A stretch of DNA of 50,152 nucleotides from Actinomycetes bacterium (GCA_014190035.1 BJFU01000004.1:1-50152), one strand, 5' to 3'; counted from the first letter of the stretch, positions 8,480-16,699 are shown. Notes: generated by a model not told the origin, from the letters alone. Program-made: numbers and translations.

Positions 8480-9305
8480 CGACTACTTCTCCCACTATTT
8501 TATTACCGATCTTGAAAATGATATTTCCGCCTTTCTTTAATTTCATTTTTGTTTTAACTGAAATATCACCTTTCTTATTTGCCTTCTCAGTCACTATCTT
8601 GGTCAATTTACCTGTTGCGGATTGATAGAAAACATCAATTTTTTTACCCTTCATCGCCGGTTCAAGATTAAGCTTGATTGATCTTGCCCCAGTAATAGTT
8701 TTAATGATTGTGGCTGTTGGTTCCTTTACGACTGGAATTGTGACAGGTGCTGCAACATTGGTACCACCTCTTGATGGCTCATTTGTAATTAGGAGATTTG
8801 CCAATTTCACGCATTCCACCCGATCACTTGCCCCACCTGCAAACTGTAAAACAACTGCCACTCTTGCTTTGCCTCTTTCAAATGCAGAAGAGGGACAAAG
8901 AGTTGCAAAATCTGAAGATCCGGTTGGTACATAAAGACTTGTAGCGTTATTCCAATCTTGATTTGGTCTCCAGCCGATTACTGCTGCATCTTTTACCAAC
9001 ATTGATGCATCTCCACAGGCAGATTCAGTCCATGAAGTTGTTGTCAAAGCTGATGTAAAATAGTTTGAACATCCAGAATTGGAATTCCAAACTGAATTTC
9101 CAAGCCAAAAACCCCAATAGGATCTAGGACCAGAATCTTTATATCCATCAATAGTGTCCACAAAACCACCAGGTGCAGAAACACTTGCAGCAATTGAAAG
9201 CGCTTCGGCTGCTGTTGGATAAAGTACTGTTTCCCCTGCTCGAGCGGGAGAGATGATTGCAGCACTAACGATAAGTGCAATTGCAGTTGTAAATATTTTT
9301 CTCAT
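8472..9305 (-). CDS. Secreted SCO2322-like protein under cobalamin-riboswitch control
   Basis: 277 residues with a signal peptide (residues 1-23, ending ARA). The middle domain has YWGFW (63-67), GWRP (111-114), FATLC (133-137), [12 protein letters not shown] (145-156) and cysteines at 79, 97, 137 and 165. From memory this order matches the SCO2322 family (aromatic YW motif, GWRF, F-x-x-x-C, GKKRVAVV), whose genes accompany ECF-type cobalamin transporters in Actinobacteria. The C-terminal 80 residues form a lysine-rich beta domain. No LPXTG or transmembrane anchor is seen. The riboswitch at 9455-9600 with its expression platform lies directly upstream, and GGAGG sits 7 nt before the ATG. Inference: a secreted or cell-wall protein that helps scavenge corrinoids. 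No ECF transporter gene is next to it. Confidence 0.7.
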   Translation of the reverse strand: MRKIFTTAIALIVSAAIISPARAGETVLYPTAAEALSIAASVSAPGGFVDTIDGYKDSGPRSYWGFWLGNSVWNSNSGCSNYFTSALTTTSWTESACGDASMLVKDAAVIGWRPNQDWNNATSLYVPTGSSDFATLCPSSAFERGKARVAVVLQFAGGASDRVECVKLANLLITNEPSRGGTNVAAPVTIPVVKEPTATIIKTITGARSIKLNLEPAMKGKKIDVFYQSATGKLTKIVTEKANKKGDISVKTKMKLKKGGNIIFKIGNKIVGEVVVN

Positions 9306-9310
9306 TTATT

Positions 9311-9340
9311 TTCCTCCGGTTAATGCCGAGTTTGGAGGAA
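9311..9340 (-). promoter_or_regulatory. Shine-Dalgarno-sequestering hairpin of the SCO2322-like gene
   Basis: On the minus strand TTCCTCC (9340-9334) is perfectly complementary to GGAGGAA (9317-9311). The second arm contains the GGAGG ribosome site of the gene starting at 9305, and the loop is 16 nt. Pairing would hide the ribosome site, giving a second, translational layer after the transcription terminator of the same leader. The complementarity is direct; the regulatory role is inferred. Confidence 0.55.
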
Positions 9341-9361
9341 CGGAATTACACAAAAAGGCAA

Positions 9362-9389
9362 CAAAAAAACCCTGACAAATACGTCAGGG
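9362..9389 (-). terminator. Intrinsic terminator of the cobalamin riboswitch expression platform
   Basis: Minus-strand hairpin CCCTGAC-GTATTT-GTCAGGG (9389-9370) runs straight into seven T residues (9369-9363). It lies between the aptamer and the start codon, so it is an attenuator rather than a gene-end terminator. A GGGGTTACGA segment (9419-9410) can pair with TCGTCCCC (9394-9387), which overlaps the first terminator arm, and could act as antiterminator. The fold is visible; the switching is inferred. Confidence 0.8.
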
Positions 9390-9454
9390 GACGAAAGTTA
9401 CCTTAAAAATCGTAACCCCGCCCCGCTTTCCACGACGGTGCGAAATATTTGACT

Positions 9455-9600
9455 AAACCACTTCAGGTAACCCGACTTATCGCTTTTACTTATATGGCCA
9501 CAAATTTTCACTTGTGAGCGATCCACGGTTGCGGGACAGCGTCAGCTTCCGACTGACTTCCCCTGATCAAGCATTGGGTTTTTGTCCTTGCTTGAAACAC
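9455..9600 (-). promoter_or_regulatory. Cobalamin (vitamin B12) riboswitch aptamer
   Basis: Read on the minus strand, the region holds the conserved cobalamin-aptamer core in the right order. GGGGAA is followed by a GTCAG/CTGAC hairpin. The block GCTGTCCCGCAACCGT is next, a close match to the family consensus. Complementary GATCGCT and AGCGAT segments enclose a shorter internal hairpin. The 3' B12-box-like AAGTCGGGTTACCTGA ends at about 9462, and TCAGG and CCTGA can close the core. It controls the secreted protein starting at 9305, and the terminator at 9362-9389 is its expression platform. The peripheral arm is small, as in compact class-II aptamers. The remaining bases between 9601 and 9690 are the divergent promoter region shared with apt. 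Confidence 0.8.
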
Positions 9601-9657
9601 ACTATTTAAATTTTTAGTTTTTACAAGTGAATCGACTTAAAACACGCAACTGTTTCA

Positions 9658-9663
9658 TATGAT
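9658..9663 (+). promoter_or_regulatory. Possible -10 element of apt
   Basis: TATGAT at 9658-9663 is a good -10 hexamer 27 bp before the apt start codon, implying a short leader. No convincing -35 hexamer lies 17 bp upstream; the best nearby is TCGACT. Tentative. Confidence 0.3.
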
Positions 9664-9690
9664 GAAGCAAGCCCCTTAAAGAAAAGAAAC

Positions 9691-10218
9691 ATGACCACAC
9701 CAAAGCATCTTGAGTATGCACATTCAAGAATTTCTAATGTTCCAGATTTTCCAAAACCTGGAATTCTTTTCAAAGACATAACTCCAGTTTTGCAAGATCC
9801 AAGGGCATTTAATGATGCTGTTGAAGATCTGGCATCTCATTTAAATGGGGCCAATATTGTGGCTGGTATTGAATCAAGAGGATTTATCTTTGCAGCAGCA
9901 ATTGCTGCAAAAAATAATTTAGGTTTAGTTTTATTAAGAAAACCAGGCAAACTTCCCCGCGAAACTCACGTTGTCCAATATCAACTTGAATACGGTTTTG
10001 ATTCTCTTGAAATGCATCAAGATGCCCTCGATAAAAATGATTCAGTTTTATTAATTGATGATGTTTTAGCAACAGGTGGAACACTTTTAGCAGGATCTGA
10101 ATTAATTGCTAAAACTGGTGCCAAATTAACAAATTGTGCTGTGTTTATTGAGATTTCAGCATTAAATGGCCGCAATCGCCTATCTTCAATACCCGTTCAT
10201 TCCAGCATCATCGTCTAA
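9691..10218 (+). CDS. apt: Adenine phosphoribosyltransferase
   Basis: Salvages adenine by joining it to PRPP to form AMP in the cytoplasm. 175 residues, a normal family length. The N-terminal stretch with PDFPKPGILFKDITPVL and the PRPP-binding loop VLLIDDVLATGGT (about residues 122-134) are both characteristic, as are ESRGFIF and RKPGKLP. It is transcribed divergently from the riboswitch-controlled gene and followed after 33 bp by the aquaporin gene, probably on one transcript. In many Actinobacteria apt sits near relA and secDF; those neighbours are absent here. Confidence 0.95.
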   Translation: MTTPKHLEYAHSRISNVPDFPKPGILFKDITPVLQDPRAFNDAVEDLASHLNGANIVAGIESRGFIFAAAIAAKNNLGLVLLRKPGKLPRETHVVQYQLEYGFDSLEMHQDALDKNDSVLLIDDVLATGGTLLAGSELIAKTGAKLTNCAVFIEISALNGRNRLSSIPVHSSIIV

Positions 10219-10251
10219 ATTCATTACTAATTCAATAAAAGGAGTTAGTAA

Positions 10252-10905
10252 ATGATAAACGCACCTGCCCGTTTAATGGCGGAATTTGTAGGAACCTTTG
10301 CACTGGTATTACTTGGTGCAGGATCAATTTTGAGTGGTGCTGATATCACCGGTATTGCACTTGCTCACGGTATTGCCATCTTTGTTTCTGTATCAGCTTT
10401 TGCTCACATTTCAGGTGGAGCATTTAATCCAGCTGTGACAATTGCGCTTTGGGCAACTAAAAGAATGAAATCTCTAGATGCACTTGCCTACATTGTTACC
10501 CAATTACTTGGTGGATTATTAGCAGCTTTTCTTTTGAAACTTGCTTATGGTTCATTTGCTCAAAACGTTGGTGTTCCATCACTTGCTCAACCAATCAAAC
10601 CACTTTATGGTTTGTTAATTGAAGCAGTTGCCACATTTCTTTTGATGATGGTAATCATGGGAGTAGCAATTGATTCTCGTGGCACATTCTCAGCTGTTGC
10701 AGGACTTCCAATCGGTTTAATCATCACTGCCGACATCTTGTTCTCAGGTCCATTAACTGGTGGAGCAATGAACCCAGCTCGTTGGTTTGGTCCAGCAATT
10801 GCCTCAGGACAATTAGCAAACTTCTGGATTTGGATTCTTGGTCCAATTCTTGGAGCCCTTGCTGCAGTATTTCTTTACGATGCTCTAGTTAAACCAAAGA
10901 AGTAA
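10252..10905 (+). CDS. MIP-family aquaporin (AqpZ-like)
   Basis: 217-residue channel with six hydrophobic segments and the two pore NPA motifs, GGAFNPAVT (about residue 61) and GGAMNPARWFGPA (about residue 176). The residue after NPAR is Trp rather than the Asp of glycerol facilitators, so a water-selective aquaporin is more likely than a glycerol channel. A strong AAAGGAG Shine-Dalgarno precedes the ATG. It lies between apt and ppgK on the same strand. Family membership is certain; permeant specificity is inferred from one motif. Confidence 0.92.
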   Translation: MINAPARLMAEFVGTFALVLLGAGSILSGADITGIALAHGIAIFVSVSAFAHISGGAFNPAVTIALWATKRMKSLDALAYIVTQLLGGLLAAFLLKLAYGSFAQNVGVPSLAQPIKPLYGLLIEAVATFLLMMVIMGVAIDSRGTFSAVAGLPIGLIITADILFSGPLTGGAMNPARWFGPAIASGQLANFWIWILGPILGALAAVFLYDALVKPKK

Positions 10906-10923
10906 CTAGTACATAATTAGTTC

Positions 10924-11682
10924 ATGATCAATTGGCCAGCCGATACTTTGACGCTGGCCATTGACATTGGTGGTTCAGGAATTAAAGCCAGCGTCATAAA
11001 TAAAGATGGCGAAATGGTTTGTGAACGAATTCGTATGGAAACTCCTTATCCATCTCATCCAGCAGGTTTCTCTCAAGTAGTGGCAGATTTTGTGAAAGAT
11101 TTACCCAAAGCACAACGTGCCAGTGTGGGTTTTCCTGGTTTAGTTCGAAATGGAATTGTGGTTATGGTTCCTTCCCTTTCTCGATTAGTTAAAGATGGGC
11201 CAAAAGATCCAGAATTAGTTAAAGCGTGGAAAAACTTTGATTTACAAACTCCTATGACAAATGCTCTAGGAATTCCCACCAAGGTTGCAAATGATGCAGA
11301 CATTCAAGGAGCAGCTGTAATTAAAGGTGAAGGCCTGGAATTTGTAATGACACTAGGAACTGGTGTTGGTACAGCTTTATTTCAAAATGGAATATTGCTT
11401 CCCCACTTAGAACTAGGGCATGCTCCTTTTAGACAAAGTGAAGAATTTGAAGAACAAATTGGCAATGCTGCGCGGGAACGAATTGGTGTTGAAAGATGGA
11501 CTAAGAGAGTAATAAAAGCTATTGCTAAATATGATCAATTTCTTTATTACGATCATTGTTATGTTGGTGGCGGAAATGCTAAACACATTAAAGGTTTAGA
11601 TCTAGGACCAAAAGTAACCAGGGTTAGCAATAAAGCAGGTCTTTTTGGTGGAGCAAGAATTTGGGACTTAGAAGCTAGTTAA
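10924..11682 (+). CDS. ppgK: Polyphosphate glucokinase
   Basis: Phosphorylates glucose using polyphosphate, or ATP, as donor in the cytoplasm. 252 residues, typical for the actinobacterial enzyme. ROK-type features are the phosphate loop AIDIGGSGIKASV (residues 8-20), FPGLVRNG, the ADADIQGAA-like region, GTGVGTALF and the sugar-binding ELGHAPF. It begins 18 bp after the aquaporin gene and meets the convergent b5-fusion gene with a 2-bp gap, with no obvious terminator between them. Polyphosphate use is expected from the family and not proved by the sequence. Confidence 0.9.
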   Translation: MINWPADTLTLAIDIGGSGIKASVINKDGEMVCERIRMETPYPSHPAGFSQVVADFVKDLPKAQRASVGFPGLVRNGIVVMVPSLSRLVKDGPKDPELVKAWKNFDLQTPMTNALGIPTKVANDADIQGAAVIKGEGLEFVMTLGTGVGTALFQNGILLPHLELGHAPFRQSEEFEEQIGNAARERIGVERWTKRVIKAIAKYDQFLYYDHCYVGGGNAKHIKGLDLGPKVTRVSNKAGLFGGARIWDLEAS

Positions 11683-11684
11683 AA

Positions 11685-12518
11685 CTAGTCTTCGTCGCCT
11701 TCGTTTTCTTCTTCTTCATTTTGAGAATTGTTGTTTGCAATGGCTTGTGGAGTGGGAAGAGTATCAATAGTTGTCCCCAATGCTCCAATGATGAAACCTT
11801 CTAAAGTTCTATTTGGTTTAGCTGATTGGCCATGTTGATTTGAAAATGCTGAGGTTGCATCAGTTCCACATAATTTAGTTATATTTACAGATCCACCAGG
11901 ATGTGCTGCAATGTAGGCAGTCAAGTTATAAACATTATTAGAAACTACAGCCCAACAGTTTTCTGGAGTATTTTTCTGAGCAACTGTTTGCATGGAAAGT
12001 TCAATGGGGCCGGTTGATTCTGATGGGGCTGAGCTCGTTGTTTCACCAGCAATAGTTTCTACCGAAACAGGATTAAGTCTTTTTTCCCATGTGGCCTTTG
12101 CTCCAGAGTGGCCTGCTAAGTAGGAAATCACTAATGCGGCAACTGCCAAGATGATGGCGATATAGCCAACAATCACATTAAATTTATTTTTTTTCTTCAA
12201 CATAAAATACCAAATTAAGGAAGCTATAAAAAGCAATCCTGCAATAATTACAACTTTTTCGCCCCACTCTATGTGCTGAGCTGGGCTGCCAACTCTAACG
12301 CTGAGGGCTTCGCCTGATTGTTTAGCAATAAAAGCACTTACGAGCGAAACTGCTAAACCAATCAAAGTCAAGACGAAATAATGCTTTCTAAACTTTGGGA
12401 AGAAAAAAAGTAAACTCAACGCTATTGCTGAAATCGGAAGAACAACTACGACAACATGAGTAATTAAAGTATGAAGAGGTAAGCCAAGGAATAGATCAAA
12501 AATTCCATTTGAATTCAT
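11685..12518 (-). CDS. DUF2231-like membrane domain fused to a cytochrome b5 heme domain
   Basis: 277 residues. The N-terminal half has four membrane segments (about 20-40, 47-65, 86-106 and 114-136) with DUF2231-like features: LPLHTLITH near the start and AGHSGA at 135-140. A Ser/Thr/Pro linker leads to a cytochrome b5 domain (about 172-245). It carries TPENCWAVV, HPGG (His206) and NQHG (His229), which fit the two axial heme ligands. The tail is acidic (NEEEENEGDED). Basic loops after segments 1 and 3 suggest both ends face outside. The ATG overlaps the rnhB stop by 4 bp (ATGA), so it is coupled to that operon. A membrane electron carrier is inferred; its partner is unknown. Confidence 0.75.
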   Translation of the reverse strand: MNSNGIFDLFLGLPLHTLITHVVVVVLPISAIALSLLFFFPKFRKHYFVLTLIGLAVSLVSAFIAKQSGEALSVRVGSPAQHIEWGEKVVIIAGLLFIASLIWYFMLKKKNKFNVIVGYIAIILAVAALVISYLAGHSGAKATWEKRLNPVSVETIAGETTSSAPSESTGPIELSMQTVAQKNTPENCWAVVSNNVYNLTAYIAAHPGGSVNITKLCGTDATSAFSNQHGQSAKPNRTLEGFIIGALGTTIDTLPTPQAIANNNSQNEEEENEGDED

Positions 12519-13213
12519 ATAATCATATAATCATGTTGAAAAGTTTTCCAACTAACCCGGTGATATTTTGTGGCCCCAAAACTCTTTATTGCCTCTAAAT
12601 GTTCAGGTGCTGCATAACCTTTATTGTCTGCCCAAAAATAATTTGGAAATTCTTTACTTAATTCAGTCATCATTTGATCTCTAGTAGTTTTTGCCACAAT
12701 TGATGCTGCAGCAACTGAGGCACAAGTCATGTCTGCCTTTATTTGAGTAATTATCTCTAAATCAGCAGATAAAGGTCCATCGTCAAACTCTTCTTCAAAC
12801 ATGTTTTGGGTTTCTTTTTCAGGCATTAACCAGTTGTGTTTACCATCCAGTATTAAATGATCTGGTTTAGTTGTTAAACCCGCTAAAGCACGCCTTCCAG
12901 CACGTCTTAAGGCCCTTGTTAGCCCTATTTCATCTATCTCTTGATTTGTAGCGTGACCTACAAATGAATCAATCACCCAAGATTTAACAAGGGGCAATAG
13001 TTCTTCTCTTTGTTCATGAGTTAAAAGTTTTGAATCAGCTAAATTTTCTGGTGGATTAACACAATCAATATTTATTACAGCCACACCCACACTTACTGGT
13101 CCTGCTAAACAACCTCGTCCAACTTCATCCATGCCAGCAACTAATTTGGCACCACGAGAAAAGAGATTATTTTCGAAATCGAGTGTAGGTCGATTCTTTT
13201 TAGCTCTTGGCAT
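12515..13213 (-). CDS. rnhB: Ribonuclease HII
   Basis: Removes RNA from RNA-DNA hybrids and single ribonucleotides from DNA. 232 residues from the ATG at 13213 (MPRAKKNRPTLDFE), the usual actinobacterial start; an in-frame ATG at 13234 would add seven residues. Catalytic acidic residues are visible in AGMDEVGRGCLAGPV and in HLILDGK, with MTCASVAAASIVAK downstream. It overlaps the lepB 3' end by 14 bp and the b5-fusion start by 4 bp. The lepB-rnhB order is standard for Actinobacteria. Confidence 0.93.
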   Translation of the reverse strand: MPRAKKNRPTLDFENNLFSRGAKLVAGMDEVGRGCLAGPVSVGVAVINIDCVNPPENLADSKLLTHEQREELLPLVKSWVIDSFVGHATNQEIDEIGLTRALRRAGRRALAGLTTKPDHLILDGKHNWLMPEKETQNMFEEEFDDGPLSADLEIITQIKADMTCASVAAASIVAKTTRDQMMTELSKEFPNYFWADNKGYAAPEHLEAIKSFGATKYHRVSWKTFQHDYMII

Positions 13214-13859
13214 CAGGAATTGCTTTAAACGCATCGGGAATACCTAAAGTTGCAAATCTGTTAAAAGGCCAAATTCTTAATTGCACAGGTCCAACCACAT
13301 TTTTAACTGGAACTGTTCCATAAGCCGTTTCTAAATGAAATCTGGAATCTCTGCTATCTGGTCTATTATCACCCATCACAAAGATCCTGTTTTTTGGAAC
13401 TGTTATTTCAAATTTAACTTGATTAGTTTCAACCCCGGGCTTAATAAATTCATCATCAATTAGTTCTTGTCCATTAATAATAATTTTGCCATTTTCAGAA
13501 CAACACTTAACAGTGTCTCCTTGAATTCCAATGACTCTTTTGACTAAATCATCTCCTGCATCAGATGGAAGTAATCCCACCACACTTAGAAGGTGCAGAA
13601 ATGTGTTTCGATCTGTTTCAAATTCTGGTAACCAATCACCTGGATCTTTAAAGACCACAATTTGACCACGTTGAATATCAGTAAATGGTTTAGTAATTTT
13701 AGTAGCAATTATTCGATCTTCTAATAAAAGAGTGTCTTCCATGGAAGCACTGGGAACATAAAAAGCTTGAAAAATAAATGCGCGCACAATGGATGAAAGA
13801 ATTAATGCAATTCCAACAACGATCAGCAGTTCACGAACTGCTGCCCAAAGGGCGCGCAA
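13200..13859 (-). CDS. lepB: Signal peptidase I
   Basis: Membrane protease that cleaves signal peptides of exported proteins. 219 residues with one N-terminal membrane segment (about 10-30). The catalytic pair is Ser39 in PSASM and Lys107 in DLVKRVIG; box E, MGDNRPDSRDSR, is intact. Translation probably starts at TTG 13859, 5 nt after the rplS stop; no in-frame ATG precedes the membrane segment. No good Shine-Dalgarno is seen, so translational coupling to rplS is likely. Its substrates in this window would include the protease at 6578 and the SCO2322-like protein. Confidence 0.93.
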   Translation of the reverse strand: MRALWAAVRELLIVVGIALILSSIVRAFIFQAFYVPSASMEDTLLLEDRIIATKITKPFTDIQRGQIVVFKDPGDWLPEFETDRNTFLHLLSVVGLLPSDAGDDLVKRVIGIQGDTVKCCSENGKIIINGQELIDDEFIKPGVETNQVKFEITVPKNRIFVMGDNRPDSRDSRFHLETAYGTVPVKNVVGPVQLRIWPFNRFATLGIPDAFKAIPDAKS

Positions 13860-13864
13860 TTTAA

Positions 13865-14416
13865 TTATTTGTCAGTATCAGCAGGTGCATCAGTAGCTGG
13901 TGTTCCAGCAACTTCGGCAACTGGTTCTGCGGCAGGAGTTTCAGCAGCAACTTCCTCTTTTGCTACAGGTGCTTCTGCTTTAACTTCTTCAATAACTTCA
14001 TCGTTTTTAACTTCAACTGTTTCATCAATTGCTAATTCAACATCTTCATCAGCAACAACTGCTGCAGCTAAATCGCCACGAAGTTCTTTAATCTTGGAAG
14101 CTTTACCACGAAGATCGCGTAGGAAGTACAACTTGCCACGACGAACATCACCACGTGAAACAACTTCAATTTTTTCAATAGTTGGAGTGTGAATTGGGAA
14201 AGTTCTTTCTACACCTGTTCCAAAAGATACTTTTCGAACAGTGAACGCTTCTGAAATTCCTGCACCTTGTTTTCTAATAACAACGCCTTGGAATAACTGA
14301 ATACGGGAACGAGTACCTTCAATAACTTTCACATGTACTTTGACTGTGTCACCAGTTCTAAAAGAAGGGACACCTTTTTTAAGACTTGCTTTGTTTAATG
14401 CATCTAAACGATTCAT
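13865..14416 (-). CDS. rplS: Ribosomal protein L19 with long acidic C-terminal tail
   Basis: L19 lies at the 30S-50S interface. 183 residues from the ATG at 14416 ([12 protein letters not shown]); an ATG at 14437 would add seven residues. The canonical domain ([62 protein letters not shown]) ends near residue 113. About 70 extra residues, rich in Glu, Val, Ala and Pro, follow. This tail resembles the one on S16 in the same operon and shares a 20-nt identical stretch with it. A 154-bp leader separates rplS from trmD. It contains TATATAAG-like sequence that could be a secondary promoter, but no clear terminator. Confidence 0.95.
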   Translation of the reverse strand: MNRLDALNKASLKKGVPSFRTGDTVKVHVKVIEGTRSRIQLFQGVVIRKQGAGISEAFTVRKVSFGTGVERTFPIHTPTIEKIEVVSRGDVRRGKLYFLRDLRGKASKIKELRGDLAAAVVADEDVELAIDETVEVKNDEVIEEVKAEAPVAKEEVAAETPAAEPVAEVAGTPATDAPADTDK

Positions 14417-14570
14417 ATTTACTCTTCTGATCTGCAACGCTCACAGGTCGTTCAGTCTTTGTTCGGTTAAAGCCGGATTCTTAACTACTTATATAGCTCT
14501 TATATTCCCCTGTGGCGAAATATTGAACTCATCTAAATCCGTGAAGCACCTATTCTGCCAAGACCTTTCT

Positions 14571-15278
14571 TCAAGCCTGAAGGTCGGGTCGAAACTTCCT
14601 CGTACGCTTTATGGCCTCGTCTTTTCGCCATTGGGCAATCTTGGCGTGATCCCCACTAATGAGCACTTCAGGTACGTTTAGGCCCTGCCATGAGGCAGGA
14701 CGGGTGTAAATAGGGCCTTCTAAGAGGTTTTGCATCGCACCTGGGGCAAATGAGTCATCTGTTACTGAGTCTTCATTTCCTAAAACTCCATTGATCAATC
14801 TTGATGTTGCTTCCAAAATTACTAAGGAAGCTACTTCACCACCTGCGAGCACGTAATCACCAATACTTATTTCTAATACTTCACTAAATTCTCCACTTTG
14901 TTGATAATGCTCAACCACTCGTGAATCAATTCCTTCATAGCGACCGTTGATAAATACCAGATGTTCAAATGAAGCTAATTTGATTGCCATTTCTTGATTA
15001 AAAACTTTTCCTGAAGGAGTTGGCACAACCAATACTGGTTTAGTTTTTGCTTGTCTTAAGACTGAATCAATGGCATCTCCCCACACCACAGGTGACATAA
15101 CCATTCCTGGTCCTCCGCCATAGGGGGCATCATCAACGGTTTTATGTTTATCAAGAGTGAAAGCTCTTAAATCATGAATTTCTACTTCAACTAAGCCTGC
15201 TTCTTGAGCTTTGCCAAATAAAGATAATTTTAAAGGGGCAAAATAGTCAGGAAAAATTGTTATCAGATCAACGCGCAT
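14571..15278 (-). CDS. trmD: tRNA (guanine-37-N1)-methyltransferase
   Basis: Methylates G37 next to the anticodon, using S-adenosylmethionine, to prevent frameshifting. 235 residues from the ATG at 15278 (MRVDLITIFPDYF). The SPOUT deep-knot motifs are clear: APYGGGPGMVM, NGRYEGIDSRV, EISIGDYVLAGGE and the linker NEDSVTDDSF. It overlaps the rimM stop by 11 bp, so the two are translationally coupled. The longer in-frame start at 15308 lies deep inside rimM and is less likely. Confidence 0.95.
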   Translation of the reverse strand: MRVDLITIFPDYFAPLKLSLFGKAQEAGLVEVEIHDLRAFTLDKHKTVDDAPYGGGPGMVMSPVVWGDAIDSVLRQAKTKPVLVVPTPSGKVFNQEMAIKLASFEHLVFINGRYEGIDSRVVEHYQQSGEFSEVLEISIGDYVLAGGEVASLVILEATSRLINGVLGNEDSVTDDSFAPGAMQNLLEGPIYTRPASWQGLNVPEVLISGDHAKIAQWRKDEAIKRTRKFRPDLQA

Positions 15279-15795
15279 CTTCAGCATTTTCTTCATCAAA
15301 TAAGCCACTTGGTGGATTCATCACAACTCGTTTGTTCTTGATATCAACTTCTGGAACTAGTTGATTGACAAAGGGAACCATTACTTCTTTATTATCAACA
15401 GTTTTAACCACAATTAAAGATTGAGCAGATCCGGGTAATACTTCTTTGACTACCCCAAGTTTTTCATTATTTGTATTAAAGACTTCTAAATCAATTAGTT
15501 GGAATTCATAAAATTCGTTATTTCCTAATGTTGCTTCTGCTGGATCTACTTCAACCACTAATAGTTTTCCTCGAACTTGATCAACTTGTGTGCGGTCTTG
15601 AATTTCTTCAAATTTTATTAATAATCTTGATAAATGCCACCTTGTAGAGGCAACTGTAAGTTTTTGATTATTTTCTTTGACTGTGATTTTCGCACCGATG
15701 GCAAATCTATTTTCCGGATCATCGGTGCGAACTTCAACACTTATTTCGCCATGAACACCGTGCGGGCGGCCAAGTCGGCCAACAACAACGTCCAT
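15268..15795 (-). CDS. rimM: Ribosome maturation factor RimM
   Basis: Binds S19 in the 30S head and helps 16S rRNA processing. 175 residues. The N-terminal RimM domain starts VGRLGRPHGVHGEISVEVRT. A PRC-barrel follows, with EFYEFQLIDLEVF near residue 90 and PFVNQLVPEVD near 140. It follows khpA by 14 bp and overlaps trmD, giving the normal rpsP-khpA-rimM-trmD-rplS order. Confidence 0.94.
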   Translation of the reverse strand: MDVVVGRLGRPHGVHGEISVEVRTDDPENRFAIGAKITVKENNQKLTVASTRWHLSRLLIKFEEIQDRTQVDQVRGKLLVVEVDPAEATLGNNEFYEFQLIDLEVFNTNNEKLGVVKEVLPGSAQSLIVVKTVDNKEVMVPFVNQLVPEVDIKNKRVVMNPPSGLFDEENAEDAR

Positions 15796-15809
15796 ATTGG
15801 TTGCGCTTT

Positions 15810-16049
15810 TTATTGCGCGTCTACGTCCACGAAATCAATTCGAGTACTGCGGCCACCTTGTAATGCATTAACCACAGTTCTAATGGAAGTTGCAGTGCGA
15901 CCATTTCGACCAATTACTCGGCCCAAATCTTCGCCATTAACTGTAACTTCTAAAGTACGACCACGCTTTGTTGTCTTTTGTTCAACTTCAACATCAGATG
16001 GGTGATCAACAATTCCTTTTACCAAATGTTCTAGAGCGTCTTCAATCAT
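15810..16049 (-). CDS. khpA: KH-domain RNA-binding protein KhpA
   Basis: 79-residue single KH domain. The RNA-binding loop is visible as [15 protein letters not shown] (about 43-57), preceded by the beta strand [10 protein letters not shown]. KhpA usually pairs with KhpB and binds many RNAs, influencing cell growth and division in Gram-positive bacteria. Its ATG overlaps the rpsP stop by 4 bp (ATGA), so it is translationally coupled to S16. No KhpB gene is in the window. Confidence 0.92.
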   Translation of the reverse strand: MIEDALEHLVKGIVDHPSDVEVEQKTTKRGRTLEVTVNGEDLGRVIGRNGRTATSIRTVVNALQGGRSTRIDFVDVDAQ

Positions 16050-16609
16050 TCTGATTTAGCCTCTTCTGCAACTGGTGCTTCTGCTGGAGTTTCTTCTGCT
16101 GGAGTTTCAACAACTTCGGCAACTGGTTCTTCAGCTTTAACTTCTTCAGCTACTGGTGCTGCTTCTTCTTTTACTTCAGCAACAGCTTCTTCTGCTTTTG
16201 GTTCTTCAACTTTGGCAGCAACAACTGGTTTTGGTCTTGGATTCTTTTCTTCTTCTTCTCTTTCAGCCAAGTTTTCTTTCAAAGCTTTTTCGTATTTTGC
16301 AGCATGATCTGCTTTTGGTGGAGCAACTCTAACTTTGCTGGTGGTGTCTTTTTCACCTTTAAATTTTTGCCAGTCACCTGTTAGTTTTAGTAGTGCTACA
16401 ACTGGTTCAGTAGCTTGTGCACCTACTCCTAACCAATAAGCAACACGATCTGCATCAATTCTGATAATTGATGGATCTTCTTTTGGTTGGTAAATTCCAA
16501 TTTCTTCAATGGCACGACCATTGCGTGCGGTACGAGAATCAGCCACAACAACGCGATACATCGGTTGGTGGATCTTGCCTAAACGCTTTAACTTGATTTT
16601 TACGGCCAC
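16046..16609 (-). CDS. rpsP: Ribosomal protein S16 with long Ala/Glu-rich C-terminal tail
   Basis: 187 residues from GTG 16609 ([26 protein letters not shown]). An upstream in-frame ATG at 16687 would add 26 residues unlike S16. The S16 core ends near residue 80-85. A charged linker ([24 protein letters not shown]) is followed by about 60 residues of Glu, Ala, Val and Pro repeats. Tails on S16 are known in Actinobacteria; this one is notably like the L19 tail four genes downstream. It is the first gene of the rpsP-rnhB operon. Its promoter must lie in the 122 bp shared with the divergent XRE gene, which contain a palindromic operator. Confidence 0.94.
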   Translation of the reverse strand: MAVKIKLKRLGKIHQPMYRVVVADSRTARNGRAIEEIGIYQPKEDPSIIRIDADRVAYWLGVGAQATEPVVALLKLTGDWQKFKGEKDTTSKVRVAPPKADHAAKYEKALKENLAEREEEEKNPRPKPVVAAKVEEPKAEEAVAEVKEEAAPVAEEVKAEEPVAEVVETPAEETPAEAPVAEEAKSE

Positions 16610-16699
16610 GAATTTATTCTTTTCTGCTTGGGAGGTGTTTAACCTTGGAAGACCAATAATGGCAGAAACTAATCTCAGACACCCCAAATACCCCTACCT

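Noticed and set aside
9306-9690. c-di-AMP (ydaO-type) riboswitch
   Set aside because: The sequence lacks the paired GGGGAACC / GGGGTGAAT blocks, while the cobalamin core matches well.
13869-14192. 107-residue Ser/Thr/Ala-rich plus-strand frame
   Set aside because: It is the complement of the repetitive L19 tail and has no ribosome site.
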